Below are positions 11,496-23,062 of a stretch of 64,000 nucleotides of DNA, in pieces. Every line of letters starts with the position of its first letter. Positions within the stretch are counted from its first letter, which is position 1. Source of the DNA: Fomes fomentarius (taxonomy: Eukaryota > Basidiomycota > Agaricomycetes > Polyporales > Polyporaceae); NCBI GenBank assembly GCA_022606135.1, contig JABYQN010000011.1, positions 496,001 to 560,000 on the forward strand. Direction: 5' to 3'. Below the pieces are notes generated by a model. The model was not told the origin of the DNA. It made no database searches and saw only the letters and a program-made list of their open reading frames with translations. The translations under genes and the position numbers were made by a program.

Positions 11496-13085
11496 CTATG
11501 AGTAACTAGGTTTCCGCCCACAACTAAGAACTTTCGACATGAACTTAGCCCACTCTTCAAAAGGTTCCTTTCCAGACCCAATCCCGCGCGACCACGCCTC
11601 TGCATCTCCACTCTCCTCCAAGAGGCGCCACTGCTCGCGCAGGGCATCCTTCTGCTCAAACAACTCTTTCTCCCACTGCGGAATCCGGTATGGATCTCCA
11701 ACAAACTCATATAGTTCGTCTCGGTAATCGAACATGTCGTCAAATCCGAATCGGAACCACGCGTCGGCGATGGCGACCTCGTCGTCACCCTTCTCGGAGC
11801 GGAACCGCTCATGTCGTGCTCGAACGGCTTCCGCTTCACGCTCTAAGTCGAGTGTCTCGGGATTCGCGAACACCTTTAGCGCGGCCTGAGCCTGGATCTC
11901 GGCAAGTGGAAACGGCGCGACGCGTAATGGGAGACCTATAAACGCGATGCTCGAGGGTGGATAGGAGGTGACGAGCGGGAATAAGTGCTTCGCAACGGGG
12001 AAGACATGATGAGTCGAGTTGTATAGCACAGGCGGGATAGGTGGCACATGCGGCGGCATGGCGCACGCCACCTCGGGTTCCGAGAGGAACGGGAAGCTGA
12101 ACTGGTAGCCGGTCGCGACGATGACGGTGTCCACCCCGCTCTCTGTGGATCCGTCCTCGAAGACGACCTTCCCTACTCCGGGGTCGAGATATTCGGCAAC
12201 ACGACCGCGCTTCTTGAACTTCCCTCCTTTGCTGTCTTCGGCGACCCCCCTGTTACTGAATGAATCACCTCGGAAGCGAAGGGCTGGGTATCCGCAGCAA
12301 CGTCCTGTCCACTGTAGCCCCCACCAACAACAAGAAGTTTCCCGGTGTAGTCGCTCGGGCGACGGTACCAAGCGGTATGTGTGACCTTTCCCTGTGCTCG
12401 CCAGGCCTCAATTCCTTTCGTCTCCGGAAATCGCGGGACGCGGAAGTGTCCGTTCGCCACTAGCACAAGGTCGAACGGGGTCGTCTCGCTACCAGAGGTG
12501 GTCGAGACGGTGACGTCCCATTTGGATAATGATGAGTCCCAATGTACAGCTGTGACCGGGGTGCTCAGACGGATGTGAGGGTAGAGACCAAAATCGCTGG
12601 CGTAATCTTCGAGGTATTGCCGAATGACCTCGGCAGACGGGTACAGAGGAGTGGCCGGTGGGAAGGGGTACGACATATAACACATGAGCGGATGTGGGGT
12701 GTTCGCCGTGAGGGACTCGTACAGCGCAGTGAGTGGTGGATCGCCGTCAGGTGGCGCGGGATACCTGAACGCGATGTTGTACAGTCAGCGTGAATAGCAG
12801 CTCGTTGGGTCAATAACATGTGGTAGAGTCCGCACCAGATGCCACCGATCTTGTCGCGTGATTCGAACGCAGTGACTTGCCACAGTCCTTCTTTGAACTG
12901 CGGGGCATCCTTGACGACTTTCAGGGCGCCGAGTCCTACTGGACCGGCACCGATCACACAGATATGCTTCACCGAGTTGACGCCATTCGGTGTCGCTGTT
13001 GCTTCCGTGTGACCTGGTTAGGTTACATTAGATGAACACGGATGGATCAGCGTCACAACCTACTGGACGAATCGGAGGATTCCAT
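11496..13085 (-). CDS. Flavin-containing monooxygenase with a one-base frame break
   Basis: FMO-family, FAD- and NADPH-dependent monooxygenase of N- or S-containing or other small substrates. Exons fit at 13064-13085, 12836-13013 and 11496-12764. The start is an ATG at 13085, whose 22-nt first exon gives MESSDSS; the longer frame from 12972 begins with GTG. FAD motif: CVIGAGPVGLGALK. FMO fingerprint region: GKVTHTAWYRRP. NADPH motif: LLVVGGGYSGQDVAAD. C-terminal ATGYQFSFPF is also present. The frame breaks at a run of six C on the plus strand (12245-12250). Upstream reads SEVIHSVTGG; downstream resumes as VAEDSKGGKFKKRGRVAEYL. One extra base would give an uninterrupted 489-residue protein of normal length. 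No other lesion is seen, so a homopolymer sequencing error and a recent inactivating deletion are both possible. Confidence 0.85.
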
Positions 13086-13837
13086 GTTCGACGGAGACCA
13101 GCGGTACCTGGTCGCGACGGTGCAACTTGAGCTCACAGATTTCCCAGATAGAGCCTTGTGTAGTTATAGTTTTCTGGGTAAGTCTCGATCATGAGGCCTA
13201 TATCGGATACACGCGGAAACCTGGTCGTCTGACGCCATTCGGACGCCATCGCACGATGGTGAGAACATGGACAAGCCGAGAGTCTGAACTTCCGGCCAAT
13301 CAACATACTTACTTGCCTAGAGCATGTATCTCGTCGGAAGACTCGCGGAATGTCAACCCCTAGCCTGACATCTGAGTAAGTGGTGGCAATATGAACGATA
13401 TCGATGGCATGGGCAGGGAGTTGTCCGGGCGCCAGTGTATTGGGCAAAGCATTCGAGGCGTGCACTGCCACTGGGAAATGCCGACTCCCAGTCGCTAGGT
13501 CCTGACGGTCAAACTCAGAATGGGCCACGGTCTTTGCCCTGGACACTACGTAAGACTGTTACCCACGACAGGAACCGATATTTGCTCCTGCTACGGCACA
13601 CTACCATTATATACTGACGCTGTTCGTCTGGCAATTGTCCTCAGCATCTTCACTGACTCGCCATTGACGGCGTCACCGTTACGTTATCACTGCAGGCTTG
13701 ACGAAGTACTATCATCAGCCAGTAGAGGAACGCTTGCAGGCTTGTGAATTGGTGAGCATGAACAGGCATATGCATGTTTGGCTATCGTCCATAACCTGTT
13801 ATGCTGAACATCCATACCACTAGTTCTCACATTCCCT
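13086..13837. other. Divergent intergenic region
   Basis: Lies between the 5' ends of the flavin-containing monooxygenase (-) and the SRPK-like kinase (+), so it should hold both promoters. The longest minus-strand frame here has no ATG start and no motif. Confidence 0.5.
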
Positions 13838-15632
13838 ATGCGGGTACATCTACTTCCGCGATTGACCCACTGGCACGGACGCAAACCTGTACAGCCGATC
13901 GCACGGAGGCTACTACCTTCTGCCTACGCACAACCAGAACACAGCGTTACCTCCAAGATCGCCAGTGGCCTGCCTCAATCGCGGAACATCTTATATACAC
14001 GTGGCATACAACTTGTGAGACTCGAACATACCTTAGCAAGAAGCGTCTCCAGTGAGAGACATGGACCTACCAGAGACGGCACACTAGACCCGGTGGAGTT
14101 TACTTGTGACGAAGAGCCTCACATGCTCAGTATTCGGCGCGGTGGCGTCGGCTACATTCCCATGCAACTCGGTCAAACGTTCGAGGATCTCGAAGGCGGC
14201 AAGTACGAGATCGTCCGAAAACTTGGCTGGGGGAGCAACTCCAGCGTCTGGCTTGCCAAACTCACATCGTACGAGCCCTTCTGCCTCTCGATATCTTTCT
14301 CTGACGTGCCCTTGGGCTCACAGAGACGGGCACGAGCAATATGTAGCGATCAAAGTCCTCACAGCCAACCATACCCGTGGGATAGAAGAAGAAGTGCTTG
14401 AGCTCGACATCTGGCGTCGCTTCCGCGAGCTGCACTACAAATACAAAGGGCGACCGCCCGAGCACCCCGGATTTCAGTTCTGCGCCGACTTGAAGATCGC
14501 GTTCACCGCAGAAAGTCCGCATGGCACGCACCTGTGCTTCGTCATGAAGCCGTTTGGATCGACAGTGAATGAGCTGCAGCTCGCGCAGCCTGGGCTGACG
14601 CTCCCACTTCCGGTGGTGAAGAGTATTGTGAAGCAGACACTGATCGCACTGGACTTCCTGCATCAGGAACTCCGAGTTGTGCACGGTGGTGCGTATCTCT
14701 TCTCAGTTGTTTGATGAATCTCGACACCTTGCCTGAGCTTGTTCCGCCGCAGATGTCAGGGCTGCAAACCTGCTCGCCGACTTGCACGCCAGCACAGAAG
14801 AGATTGACGGGTTCCTTCAGCATCACCCCTCGGAGACATACCCAGAGCGATCCGCGCCGCAGCTGTGGGAGGGGCCCATCATCACTGTCAAGTCGCAGCC
14901 ATTACCTAACATGGGCCTCGAATCGTCCCTTGACAACCTCAAGGTATCCTTGGGCGACTTTGGAGGCTGTACGTCGCCCCTGCTCCTATGGCCATCCTTG
15001 CAATTGAATTGATGGTCATGCACGATCGCAGCGGTTCCGGTGGAGAAAATCACGCCGGAGACGATAGTATCCACGCCTCCGTTATTGCGGAGCCCAGAGC
15101 TCCTGCTTGGACATCCATGGTCCACGCCTGTGGACATCTGGGCGGTGGGGTGTATGGTATGTCCCCATCTAGGTCAACTCCGCCGGTATTGACAGTTGGC
15201 ATACCAGGTCTTTGAGTGTCTCACCGGAGCATCGCTGTTTGAAGTCAAATCTGCACCTAATCTGCCGCCCACAAACATCCACCTAGGCCTCATGGTCGAG
15301 CACCTCGGACCTTTCCCCACTGGTTTCCTGAGCGACTGCAGCAAACGTGCAGAATTTTTTGACAACGCAGGTGCGTGCATTTCATACCCTCATCCTTGCT
15401 AGAATAGGATGGTAAACTTGTGACGTCAGGTGTGCTTTTACAGGTCCCGCCCCCGCTACCCTCCGCGGTATCTCTCGCTCACCGGTTCAACGACTTCTTG
15501 CACGTCCGCGAGACGATGAGCGAGAAGGATATCAAGGCTACCTGTGCGTTCATGCGACGCTGCCTTGCAGTTGACCCGTCAGAGCGCGCGACGACTGCAG
15601 AACTGCTGGGAGATGAGTGGTTCTCGGAGTAG
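13838..15632 (+). CDS. SRPK-like serine/threonine protein kinase
   Basis: Protein kinase of the SR-protein-kinase-like group. Six exons fit: 13838-14268, 14324-14688, 14753-14968, 15032-15156, 15208-15370 and 15430-15632, giving 500 residues. The pre-kinase motif EEP...RRGGVGYIPMQLG resembles the EEP-YRxGGYHPV motif of fungal SRPK-like kinases. The P-loop is LGWGSNSSVWLA and the ATP-binding lysine is in YVAIK (about residue 154). The catalytic loop is VVHGDVRAANLL (Asp about 266). The metal-binding motif is LGDFGGS, followed by a substrate-site segment LLRSPELLLGHPW and helix F DIWAVGCMVFECLTG. Ser/Arg-protein substrates are inferred. The start at 13838 gives a 90-residue extension; an in-frame ATG at 14123 is an alternative. 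Immediately downstream lie an F-box pseudogene and an intact F-box gene. A decayed copy of this kinase's C-terminal end sits in the same order in the inverted block near 48.2-48.5 kb. Confidence 0.85.
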
Positions 15633-15724
15633 TAAAGGAAGTTGTGATAGCCAAGGTAAATACTTAGTTGAATGTAATATGATCGTCCATACCTACATCC
15701 TTAGATCATATACTGTCTGCCTAG

Positions 15725-16315
15725 GGGAGACCACCCACGGAACCCATCCATATCATTCTTTCACAACTTCGAGTCGAGAACATGCAGGCCTGTGCTTTGG
15801 CTGGTCACCGGATGTGCACGGTTGCTGGGAGCCAACTCCAAGTGCGAATCAGAGAGCGGGGGACTTCGATCATCTCGTTCGCTTTCTGGCTCACAATCCT
15901 TGTGTTGCGCAATGCATCATCTCGCTGGACCTCTGTCATGACTCTGTGGTCGATCATTATGGGACCACCGGGTTGAACGACGCTGTTTCCGCATAAGAAC
16001 CTGGCTGAGCCAGTCACAGATATCATGAAAGAAGCCCCGCCCACGCTCAAGGAGGTCACCATCTCCATTACTCGTGTTCTGTGCCCTACTACTACACTCA
16101 ACAACCGCTCTGTTCTCACTTTGCATCACCTGGACGCAGCCTTGGTCAAGGATCGCTTCCCGCAGTTGGCCAAAGTTGAGATCGGCATCTTGCCTGACTG
16201 GGATATGAAGATAAAAGACGGCAACTACCGGCAGAAATGCGTGGCGGCTGTTCAGCGTGCGCTGCCCCATGTCCATGCTCACAGACTGCTCAAAGCGGAA
16301 GAATACTTATGTTGA
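15725..16315 (+). pseudogene. F-box family-2 pseudogene with internal deletion
   Basis: Homologous to the family-2 copy at 46654-48005. The 5' part retains nucleotide similarity to its F-box and the following QLQVRI segment (about 15730-15985) but has several frame changes. It then jumps, near 15990-16000, straight to the C-terminal part. That part (LAEPVTDIMKEAPPTLKEVTI through VQRALPHVHAHRLLKAEEYLC) is still open. About 600 bp of the middle of the gene is missing. No product is expected. Confidence 0.8.
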
Positions 16316-16786
16316 CTCCAGTGCGAAGGGTGTGAGCTGTCAAATATGTCTTGCGGCTGTATGCTGACGAGTCACCCCTCCTTCCAACTTGAAAGACGTC
16401 AGGTGGTTATCATTCTGATCGAGTAAGTACGTTCATTAGACATCGATTCAGACAACAACGCATAGAATTCAAGAGCGGCGTTGATCCCAATTTCGAATGT
16501 CATTGGTTAATCAACAGTATCGTATGAGACAGTCTGTGCGCTCAGGCTGCTTCCTAGGCTGCTAAGCGCTTCAGATTTTTCGTATAGTCTGAGACATAAT
16601 GACGAGCGGAGTAACTGACACCTACGCTCCACCAAACAAAAAGGTTCAAGAAGTGTGATGAGCGCTAATCACCCAAACGACTCCCAACATGGGCGCTCCT
16701 GAGTATAACCTTCTTGACCACCGCGTCTCAAGCTCTCAAGCCCCAACCACCACCATCACCACCGACCTTGTCGCTCGCTTCCGGCA

Positions 16787-18109
16787 ATGGAATCACTTCC
16801 TAAACTCAACGGCTACCGCACCCTCTGTGCTCTTCCCAATGAGCTATTGCACGAGATCATGACGGCGGTGGGCGATAGTCAGTGGATCAAGCCTTGCACC
16901 CTCGTGTGCTCATGTTTGCGCCCGGTCTGCCAAGAGGTGCTCTTTAAGAGGCGACGGCTTCTCCGCGTTGAAGAGGACAAATCATTCGACCACTTTTTCT
17001 CGTTTATCAACTCTCTCAACATCACACTCGATATCGTCCGCCTCATACTCTGCAGCAAGGAGGGAGCACCGTCGACCATCGATGCCGCATCTGTGGCACG
17101 CATCGTTGAGAAATTCCCGCAGCTTCGTACACTATCCATCAACGCTTGCATCAAAGCTACAAACGCGTCCGCGATTTCCTCGGACCCCACTCCCTCTTCG
17201 TCCCTGATCACTCAGCCGTCCCGCCCAACTCTAGAGGACCTCGAGATCTCTCCCTATACTGAACATCAATCGTCTCTCGCAGAGACACTCCGCATCGTTT
17301 CGCTCTTCGAAGTCGACACGCTCTGTGTTGGTGGATCATTTGACCTCGCAACGGCCCCTATACGAAGCCGTGTCTCGCTCCCGCTTCGAGCTCGCTTCAT
17401 TGAGGCCCACATGTGGTACCCTAGCATGACTCATCAGACGAAGATGCTGAGCGCATTGGCTTTGCATCTGGAGACAGGCTATCTTCAAGAGCTCCACGTC
17501 GAGATCTCTTGCAGAGACTCGGTCCGCGCGTTAGGCCGACTACTCTCCGGTCCAGCCAGTCAAATTGTTGCGCTCGCCCTTGCCACTCCTGATCCACCGC
17601 CAGATGCTACTATGAAAGAGCTTCAGAATTGGAAAGACCCCTTGGACCGTGAGTGCAGCTGCTGTCTGGTCACCAAGACTCCAAATTTAACTGAATGGCA
17701 CGCAGAGCACTGGTCCTTACTCAACTTCTCCGCGTGCACCCGTCTGGAGACCTTCAGTCTCACTGTAATCATGCGCCTCAAGTCGGCAGCCTTCCCACTA
17801 TGCACGACTCTCGCGGAGCTCATGACGCAGGTTTCGAAAACGCTCAAGAAGGTTACGATCTATGTTGACGACATCCAGAAGGCGGAGGTTCTGAGCAACA
17901 GCCGTCTCATGAATTTGCAGGCCTTGGACAAGGTGCTGTCTGACCCGGACAAGTCGCCTCGTTTCGAGAACTTGAAGCTGTACCTGCACTTATGTCCGGA
18001 TGCATGCGTCGACCGGGGTAGATTTCGAGAGAAAGCCATAGCCAGATGCGAGAAAGCGCTGCGCAACTTGCACTCCAGTGGACGCTTGACGCTTGACTCC
18101 AATGAATGA
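16787..18109 (+). CDS. F-box protein, family 1, copy A
   Basis: Probable F-box substrate-recognition subunit of an SCF ubiquitin ligase. The N-terminus has an F-box-like segment (about residues 12-50): LCALPNELLHEIMTAV, WIKPCTLVCSCLRPVC and EVLFKRRR. The rest is a Ser/Leu-rich helical region with weak leucine-rich spacing, typical of the large agaricomycete F-box families. The ORF is uninterrupted, but comparison with the two paralogs shows a 57-nt intron at 17649-17705 (GTGAGT...GCAG). Splicing joins DPLD-Q-HWSLLN, giving 421 residues. Because 57 is a multiple of three, retention would also be in frame, adding 19 residues. Copies B and C, with introns of 56 and 49 nt, need splicing. Upstream a CCACCATCACCACC-like tract is shared with copies B and C. 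Substrate unknown. Confidence 0.8.
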   Translation: MESLPKLNGYRTLCALPNELLHEIMTAVGDSQWIKPCTLVCSCLRPVCQEVLFKRRRLLRVEEDKSFDHFFSFINSLNITLDIVRLILCSKEGAPSTIDAASVARIVEKFPQLRTLSINACIKATNASAISSDPTPSSSLITQPSRPTLEDLEISPYTEHQSSLAETLRIVSLFEVDTLCVGGSFDLATAPIRSRVSLPLRARFIEAHMWYPSMTHQTKMLSALALHLETGYLQELHVEISCRDSVRALGRLLSGPASQIVALALATPDPPPDATMKELQNWKDPLDRECSCCLVTKTPNLTEWHAEHWSLLNFSACTRLETFSLTVIMRLKSAAFPLCTTLAELMTQVSKTLKKVTIYVDDIQKAEVLSNSRLMNLQALDKVLSDPDKSPRFENLKLYLHLCPDACVDRGRFREKAIARCEKALRNLHSSGRLTLDSNE

Positions 18110-19481
18110 CTCATGTGTAACTTGTAAGTGGATATGTATTCGATACTGTTGCCAACGCTGATGGTCTCCTGATCTATTGAACAGAAGGTGGCAGCATCGT
18201 GAGTCCCATGAACATTGTGATGCGAGGATGGCGGAGGAGGAAGTAATATATAGACCCCAAGGAAAGGTGCTGCCAGTTTGACCTTTGTTTCAACGACATG
18301 GTGCAAGAGACGTCTTCGATTTTGTCGCAGATATAGACTTAGATCTCATCTAGTGATAACCTCATATTATACCGCAATAACACTTCGAGTGGGCTTTGAC
18401 CGTAGTCAAGCCTTTGAAAGGCAGAAAAGGTAGAAAGTAACCACCCCGGAAGACTCTCATAGCTCATAAAGATGTACAGCGTCAGCAGGTGCAGATGGCA
18501 GAGGTCTGGGTTCCGAATCCTGCCGTCCATAACAGGCACCAAGATAAGCGACTCCACACCCTCAGCCGTTGTAAATGCCTGATATATATCCAACCCCCCC
18601 AGCTCGCGATGTTTGAAGATACGCGACAGATTTCTGCTCTCAATTTCGCGCTGCCTGCCATTCACCGGCACCTCCAACACTGGACCTCTCTGCACAGCAC
18701 GACATACGTTTTCCCAAGCTACGCACCCTCTAGCTTCACGTCGAGTCCCGGCAGGGCTCCTATATGCTATCGTCGCGCGCCACACCGAATGCATATGTAT
18801 CGTTCCGAGCAACCTCAAATCTAGTCATCACGCTTCCTAGTACACGACAAAACTATAGTTATATGTACTCATTCACTTCACCGATCAGGCTAGGCAATCT
18901 AAAGGAGCGGAAACCGGGCAAATGTGTGCATGACGCACTAGGTGTGAGCGAGACATGGACCGGGTTGCGATACTACCTGAGATCCGTAATATAGATTGCA
19001 GCGAGTATTGGTCCCGTTGGAGCTTCAAGAAGGTGAGTGTGCCATAATCTCCCCTAAGCAGCATTGGACGGGCCTACTGATCACAAGTAGGATAGACCGC
19101 CATACAATTGCAAGAGTAGATATGCGAGGTGGTGCTTACTTGTGGTTCGTAGGATCGTACCATCCTTAGCCTCATAGATAGCTCCAAGAGACGATGGATC
19201 AGGCACAGACGTCTCAGCAAAACCTGGGCATGGACATCCGTTGACAGACCAACACTGTTTCAGTTGGTCGTAGACGACCGGAAAGGTCCTACGCGATAAT
19301 AGTCTGCAACTCATTTGACGCGTCACGAAAACGATGTACACAACAGTCAAATAACACGAGCAGAGAGTTACAATGGAGCGTGGAAACGTTCGAGGACATA
19401 GGGACAATACGTACAATACGATAACACAGACATTGAATGTCCTGAGCTAAGACGCGTGATGCGTCGTTATAATACCCCTCC
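18110..19481. other. Intergenic region with a duplicated 3' flank
   Basis: About 18110-18350 is recognisably similar, in inverse orientation, to the flanks downstream of F-box copy C (about 48660-48980) and copy B (44640-44730). Shared blocks include the segment around CCTGATCTATTGAACAGAAGG and one around AAGTCTATATCTGCGACAA. The duplication therefore extends beyond the coding region. A 159-codon minus-strand frame at 18339-18818 has no recognisable domain, and I do not call it a gene. Confidence 0.65.
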
Positions 19482-20587
19482 TTACGCCATCTCCACGTCT
19501 TCCGTGGAGGCCGCTGCGGCCAGGGCGACGGCCGGGGTCGCTGACGGCTGAGCAGTGATATCGTCCTTCATGAACGCATCAAGTTCCTTGTCCAACTCTT
19601 CAGCAGTCTTTGGCTTCGCGGGCGCTGCTCGCTTCGGACGTGCGCCTGCGGCGCCGGCGCGGGCCTTCGTGCGTACGGGACCAACAGTTCCACGTCTGCG
19701 GCGGGATGAGCACAACTAACAGCACCAAACAATGACGTGCGACTTACGCAGGTGCAGCTTGGGTTGACCTTGCTTCATTCTTGCTCAGTCGCTCGAGCAG
19801 CGGTGGCTTCTCAATGCGGTTGAGCAGGGAGGGCGCACTCGCACTTCGTCGTGCAACCCTGACGGGAGGTGCATTGTCGTACGCGATTGACATGGGTTGA
19901 TCTAAGCATCAAAATTGCACCAATCAGGATGCTGAGGGCGACTAGAACACGGTGAACGAGATGGGGACGAATGTTACTTTTGCAGAGTATACCATCGAAT
20001 TGCTTCTTTGCCCTTGTCGCCTCCGCCGGGGTCTCGAACACGACGACGGCGACACCAGAGGAGCGGCCACTGCGGTCGTACTGTTGGGGGTAAAATTGAT
20101 GTTGGTGGGCGCCAGCCGAATATATGAGAGAAGTCGGATCGGTGTCTCGTCTCTTAGGTGGATTGCGTGCATGCGGAGCTTCGTACCCTGATCTGTGGCT
20201 CACGGACTAGCGTGCCAATCTGTCCAAAGATTTGCTGAGGAACCCGGACGTCAATATGTCGCTTGAAGATGGCAGGGGCAAGGATAGGGTAGGAGATGTG
20301 GGGTGAAGCGCTAGACACGTACACTCAGGTCTTTGGGAGTCACTTCATAGTGCAGGTTTGAAACGATGATTCTCGTGTTTGTGACACCGTTCGCGGCCTT
20401 TATGACCGTGTTCTGTACGGCGCGAGGAACCCCAGGGGCCCTGTCGTGGAGCCATTGCCCTTCAGAGGCTTGCGGACGCGCTGAAGGTCGCTATGGTGCG
20501 CGTTAGACTCGACACGAGACGCGCTTTAGGATGCGAACTTACGCTGTACGGCTTCTTGGCCCGGTTTACAGTGTTAGTAGGAGCCAT
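19482..20587 (-). CDS. mRNA export adaptor, Yra1/ALY-REF family
   Basis: RNA-binding adaptor of the TREX complex that couples splicing and transcription to mRNA export. Six exons fit: 20543-20587, 20323-20490, 20187-20234, 19978-20080, 19748-19901 and 19482-19695, encoding 243 residues. After a short basic N-terminus the protein has SEGQWLHDRAPG, as in fungal Yra1 proteins. A split RRM follows: NTRIIVSNLHYEVTPKDLS (RNP2), QIFGQIGTL, then YDRSGRSSGVAVVVFETPAEA (RNP1 region) and AKKQFDGILCKNQPMSI. An Arg/Ala-rich tail ends with KTAEELDKELDAFMKDD, the conserved C-terminal box that contacts the UAP56/Sub2 helicase and Mex67 in this family. All introns are 52-106 nt. Identification is strong; nothing unusual is seen. 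Confidence 0.92.
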
Positions 20588-22229
20588 CTTCGCGTATGTC
20601 AAGCAGGACAAAGAAAGAGACAGGAGATATGAGCAAAGAGGGAAGGTGATGGTGGTGGTGGCGGGAGAGGTGGCGGAAGACGACGCGGGCGTGTTTCCGC
20701 CGCGTGGCGCGTGGCGCACAAATTGAAGCGGCGACTGCACTCTGTGACAAATAAGGAAGGTTTCCAAGATCGTGGCTCAGAGTCAGAGTCAACACGGATC
20801 GCGAATCGAATAGTCCAGGATCCTCAGTGTCTCTGATACAGTCCTGAGAAGTAGTCTACAAAGTATCTCACATTGGAACGGACACGACTTTTCTTCCACT
20901 TAGAACCCTTGGTGAGATTGCTCGGTTTGAGTCGGTTAAGTTAGGCTATACACATCCTTGGAACAAAGCCTGATCTACATACCCTGAAAAGATAGTTCAT
21001 GATATGTTTATTGGGCTTGTCTCCCTGCGTGGAGCTATAGTTCCTGTTTCCCAAACTTCATGCCTTCCACAAGTGCGCCAAGGATGCGATCTTTGCAGTC
21101 AATTGTCCGGTGACGTAACGGAGGTAGGTGTTTGCTTGACGAACTAAAAGAGGTGCCAATCTTTTCTACTTAGCGCGGAACAAAGAATTTATAACTGCAA
21201 GCATTGACAGTACTGAGGCAAGCGCTCCTTTTTCAAGTTAATAGCTTCAAGCTGGTATGGTATGCGCGACTGTATCTTTGGGGCAGTAGACTACGGGTGG
21301 GGAGATTAATTGTCTTGTCAATAGGATGCTATGGGCACATGACAGTGTCAATGGAGGTGCAACGGCGGTCACTTCACCCTCCGCATCTGACCCCATTGGC
21401 ATGGTAGTGTTACAGAACTTAACTTGCTGCCTCAAAAATTGTCAGTAGCTTGCCTTAAAGGCAGTCCTCCGTGTGAACGCGAGTGGCTGCTTGACGTCCT
21501 AATTACTCCTAACACCAGATATCCGACGCCGACCGGAGCTCTCCGCCGCTCCGATTTGCAGTCGATGCAGTCGCGATGACACGATAAAGACCCGTTACTG
21601 CTGCCAAGGTTATCCGAGGCGGCGTTCGCAGAGTCCCCGAAATCTTTGCTAGACGCATTCAAGGCTGCAGAATGGCCATCGGGGCCCAAGGAAGGGATAG
21701 CTTTGATCATTGTTTGCAATTGGCGGGCCGGAGCCGAGCCGAAGCACAAAGCAAGGCACGCGCGCTCCGTCAGACGGACGGAAGTTTCCCCCGCGTCCTG
21801 GGAGAAATGTTATATTTCTGCCCTAAAAAAGCCACATTAGGGGGGTCAGGCCATTCCGGGAGGCCATTTTTACTATCATCCGGCCATCTATGGGCAACAC
21901 AGTCAAATCCCAGTAGCCGTTAACATCCGGGCGAATTCTGGGGTTCTTCCGGCCTCGAGGCGGCGGAGTTACAAAATCACACCCAAAAGCGTGCAATGTT
22001 CATTTCCAGGTCTCTTCCCAACGTCGACCTCGACCATCCACGAGACACCTCTCCCTCTCCCCTCCTCCTCCCTATCCTCAGCTTCATCGCTATCTGCGTC
22101 TAGCGCAGCACACCTCTTGCTTCGCAGTTACTCACAACAGCCGTTATCGGACGTTCGCCACGCCTGACCACCACACCTACACCTCGACTCTTCACGTCTC
22201 ACCAAGTCACGTTACATACATATCCAGCC
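20588..22229. other. Divergent intergenic region, 1.6 kb
   Basis: Separates the divergent Yra1-like and KEN-box genes. A pyrimidine-rich stretch (about 22040-22085) precedes the KEN-box gene start and resembles the CT-rich core promoters common in fungi. The remainder shows no supported gene; a 105-codon minus-strand frame near 21432-21749 has no motif. Confidence 0.5.
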
Positions 22230-23062
22230 ATGGCTGCTACCATCCGTGCGTTCACCATCTTCAGAGATGAGGCAGAGGCCCCGGTGGCCGACAACAAGGA
22301 TGTTCACCACGAAACCACCACTATCGCTGTACCGACTTCGGGCCCGCTCCTTGTCTATGCTCCAGACAAGGAGAACGTCGACCCCACGTCGGGCTCCCGT
22401 GCCCTTTCCGAGCATCTGTTGGGCAAGAAGCGCAAAACCACTCTCGCTGCGAAGGCTCAGCCTGCCTCTCCAACGAAGAAGCCCCGTCCGTTGGCGGAGA
22501 AGCCTACGAAGAAGCCATCATCCAAGTCCCGTTCGACGGACAAGAAAAACAAGCGTTCGGGCTTGTCAAAGCGCTCGACCTCTTCGCGCACGCGCCGCGA
22601 GCCGTCGCTCCCCCGCCTTACGGAAGAGGGTGAAGAACATGAAGTTCTCGACCAGGTACTGATCGACGCCAAGTGCAAGGAGCTCACTGTCCTGCCTTTG
22701 GCCGACATCTCCGAGGCTTATGAGCAGGCTCCCTCGCCGACTGATATCATCGAGGCCGCGGTGCAGGCTGCAGAGGAGAAGGTACGTGTTGCGCTCTTGT
22801 GGTTGTGAATGACAGCTAAGCGTCTGTTGGTTAGGCCGCCGTGGCTGCTGTCTCGGAGGACAAGATCGAGAGGTCCGCTACGCCTCCGCCCCCTTCGAAG
22901 GACGTTAACCCATCCTCTCCCGTTTCCGGCAGCGTTTTGTCTACGCCGGAACGCAAGACGGTCTACTCTGCGTTCACTTTCTCGTCGCCGTCGCCGGCAA
23001 GCAAGCGCCTCGCTTCTGTTCGGGCTTCCAGTGTCGAGCGCTTCTCGGACGTCCTCGCGTAA
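22230..23062 (+). CDS. KEN-box protein, possible APC/C substrate
   Basis: Not assigned to a named family. Two exons (22230-22781 and 22835-23062) encode 259 residues. The protein is disordered and basic in the first half, with Lys/Ser/Pro-rich nuclear-signal-like runs (GKKRKT, KKPSSKSRSTDKKNKR). Near residue 48 it has a KEN box in its common context, DKENVDP. Shortly after comes an RxxL destruction-box-like motif (RALSEHLL). These are the degrons of proteins destroyed by the anaphase-promoting complex. A short conserved-looking acidic segment follows (LTVLPLADISEAYEQAPSP). The C-terminus is Ser/Pro-rich with CDK-like sites (STPERK, SSPSPASKR). This layout resembles securins and other mitotic regulators, but length and motifs alone do not prove it. 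The intron has standard borders and keeps frame. Confidence 0.7.

Noticed and set aside
4116..13085. Secondary-metabolite gene cluster
   Set aside because: No synthase, terpene cyclase, transporter or regulator is present, and the genes are interleaved with a ubiquitin ligase and a tRNA.
13133..13546. 137-codon minus-strand frame between kinase and monooxygenase
   Set aside because: No ATG at the start (GTG) and no recognisable features.
18339..18818. 159-codon minus-strand frame downstream of F-box copy A
   Set aside because: No recognisable domain, and it partly overlaps duplicated non-coding flank that is not open in the other copies.
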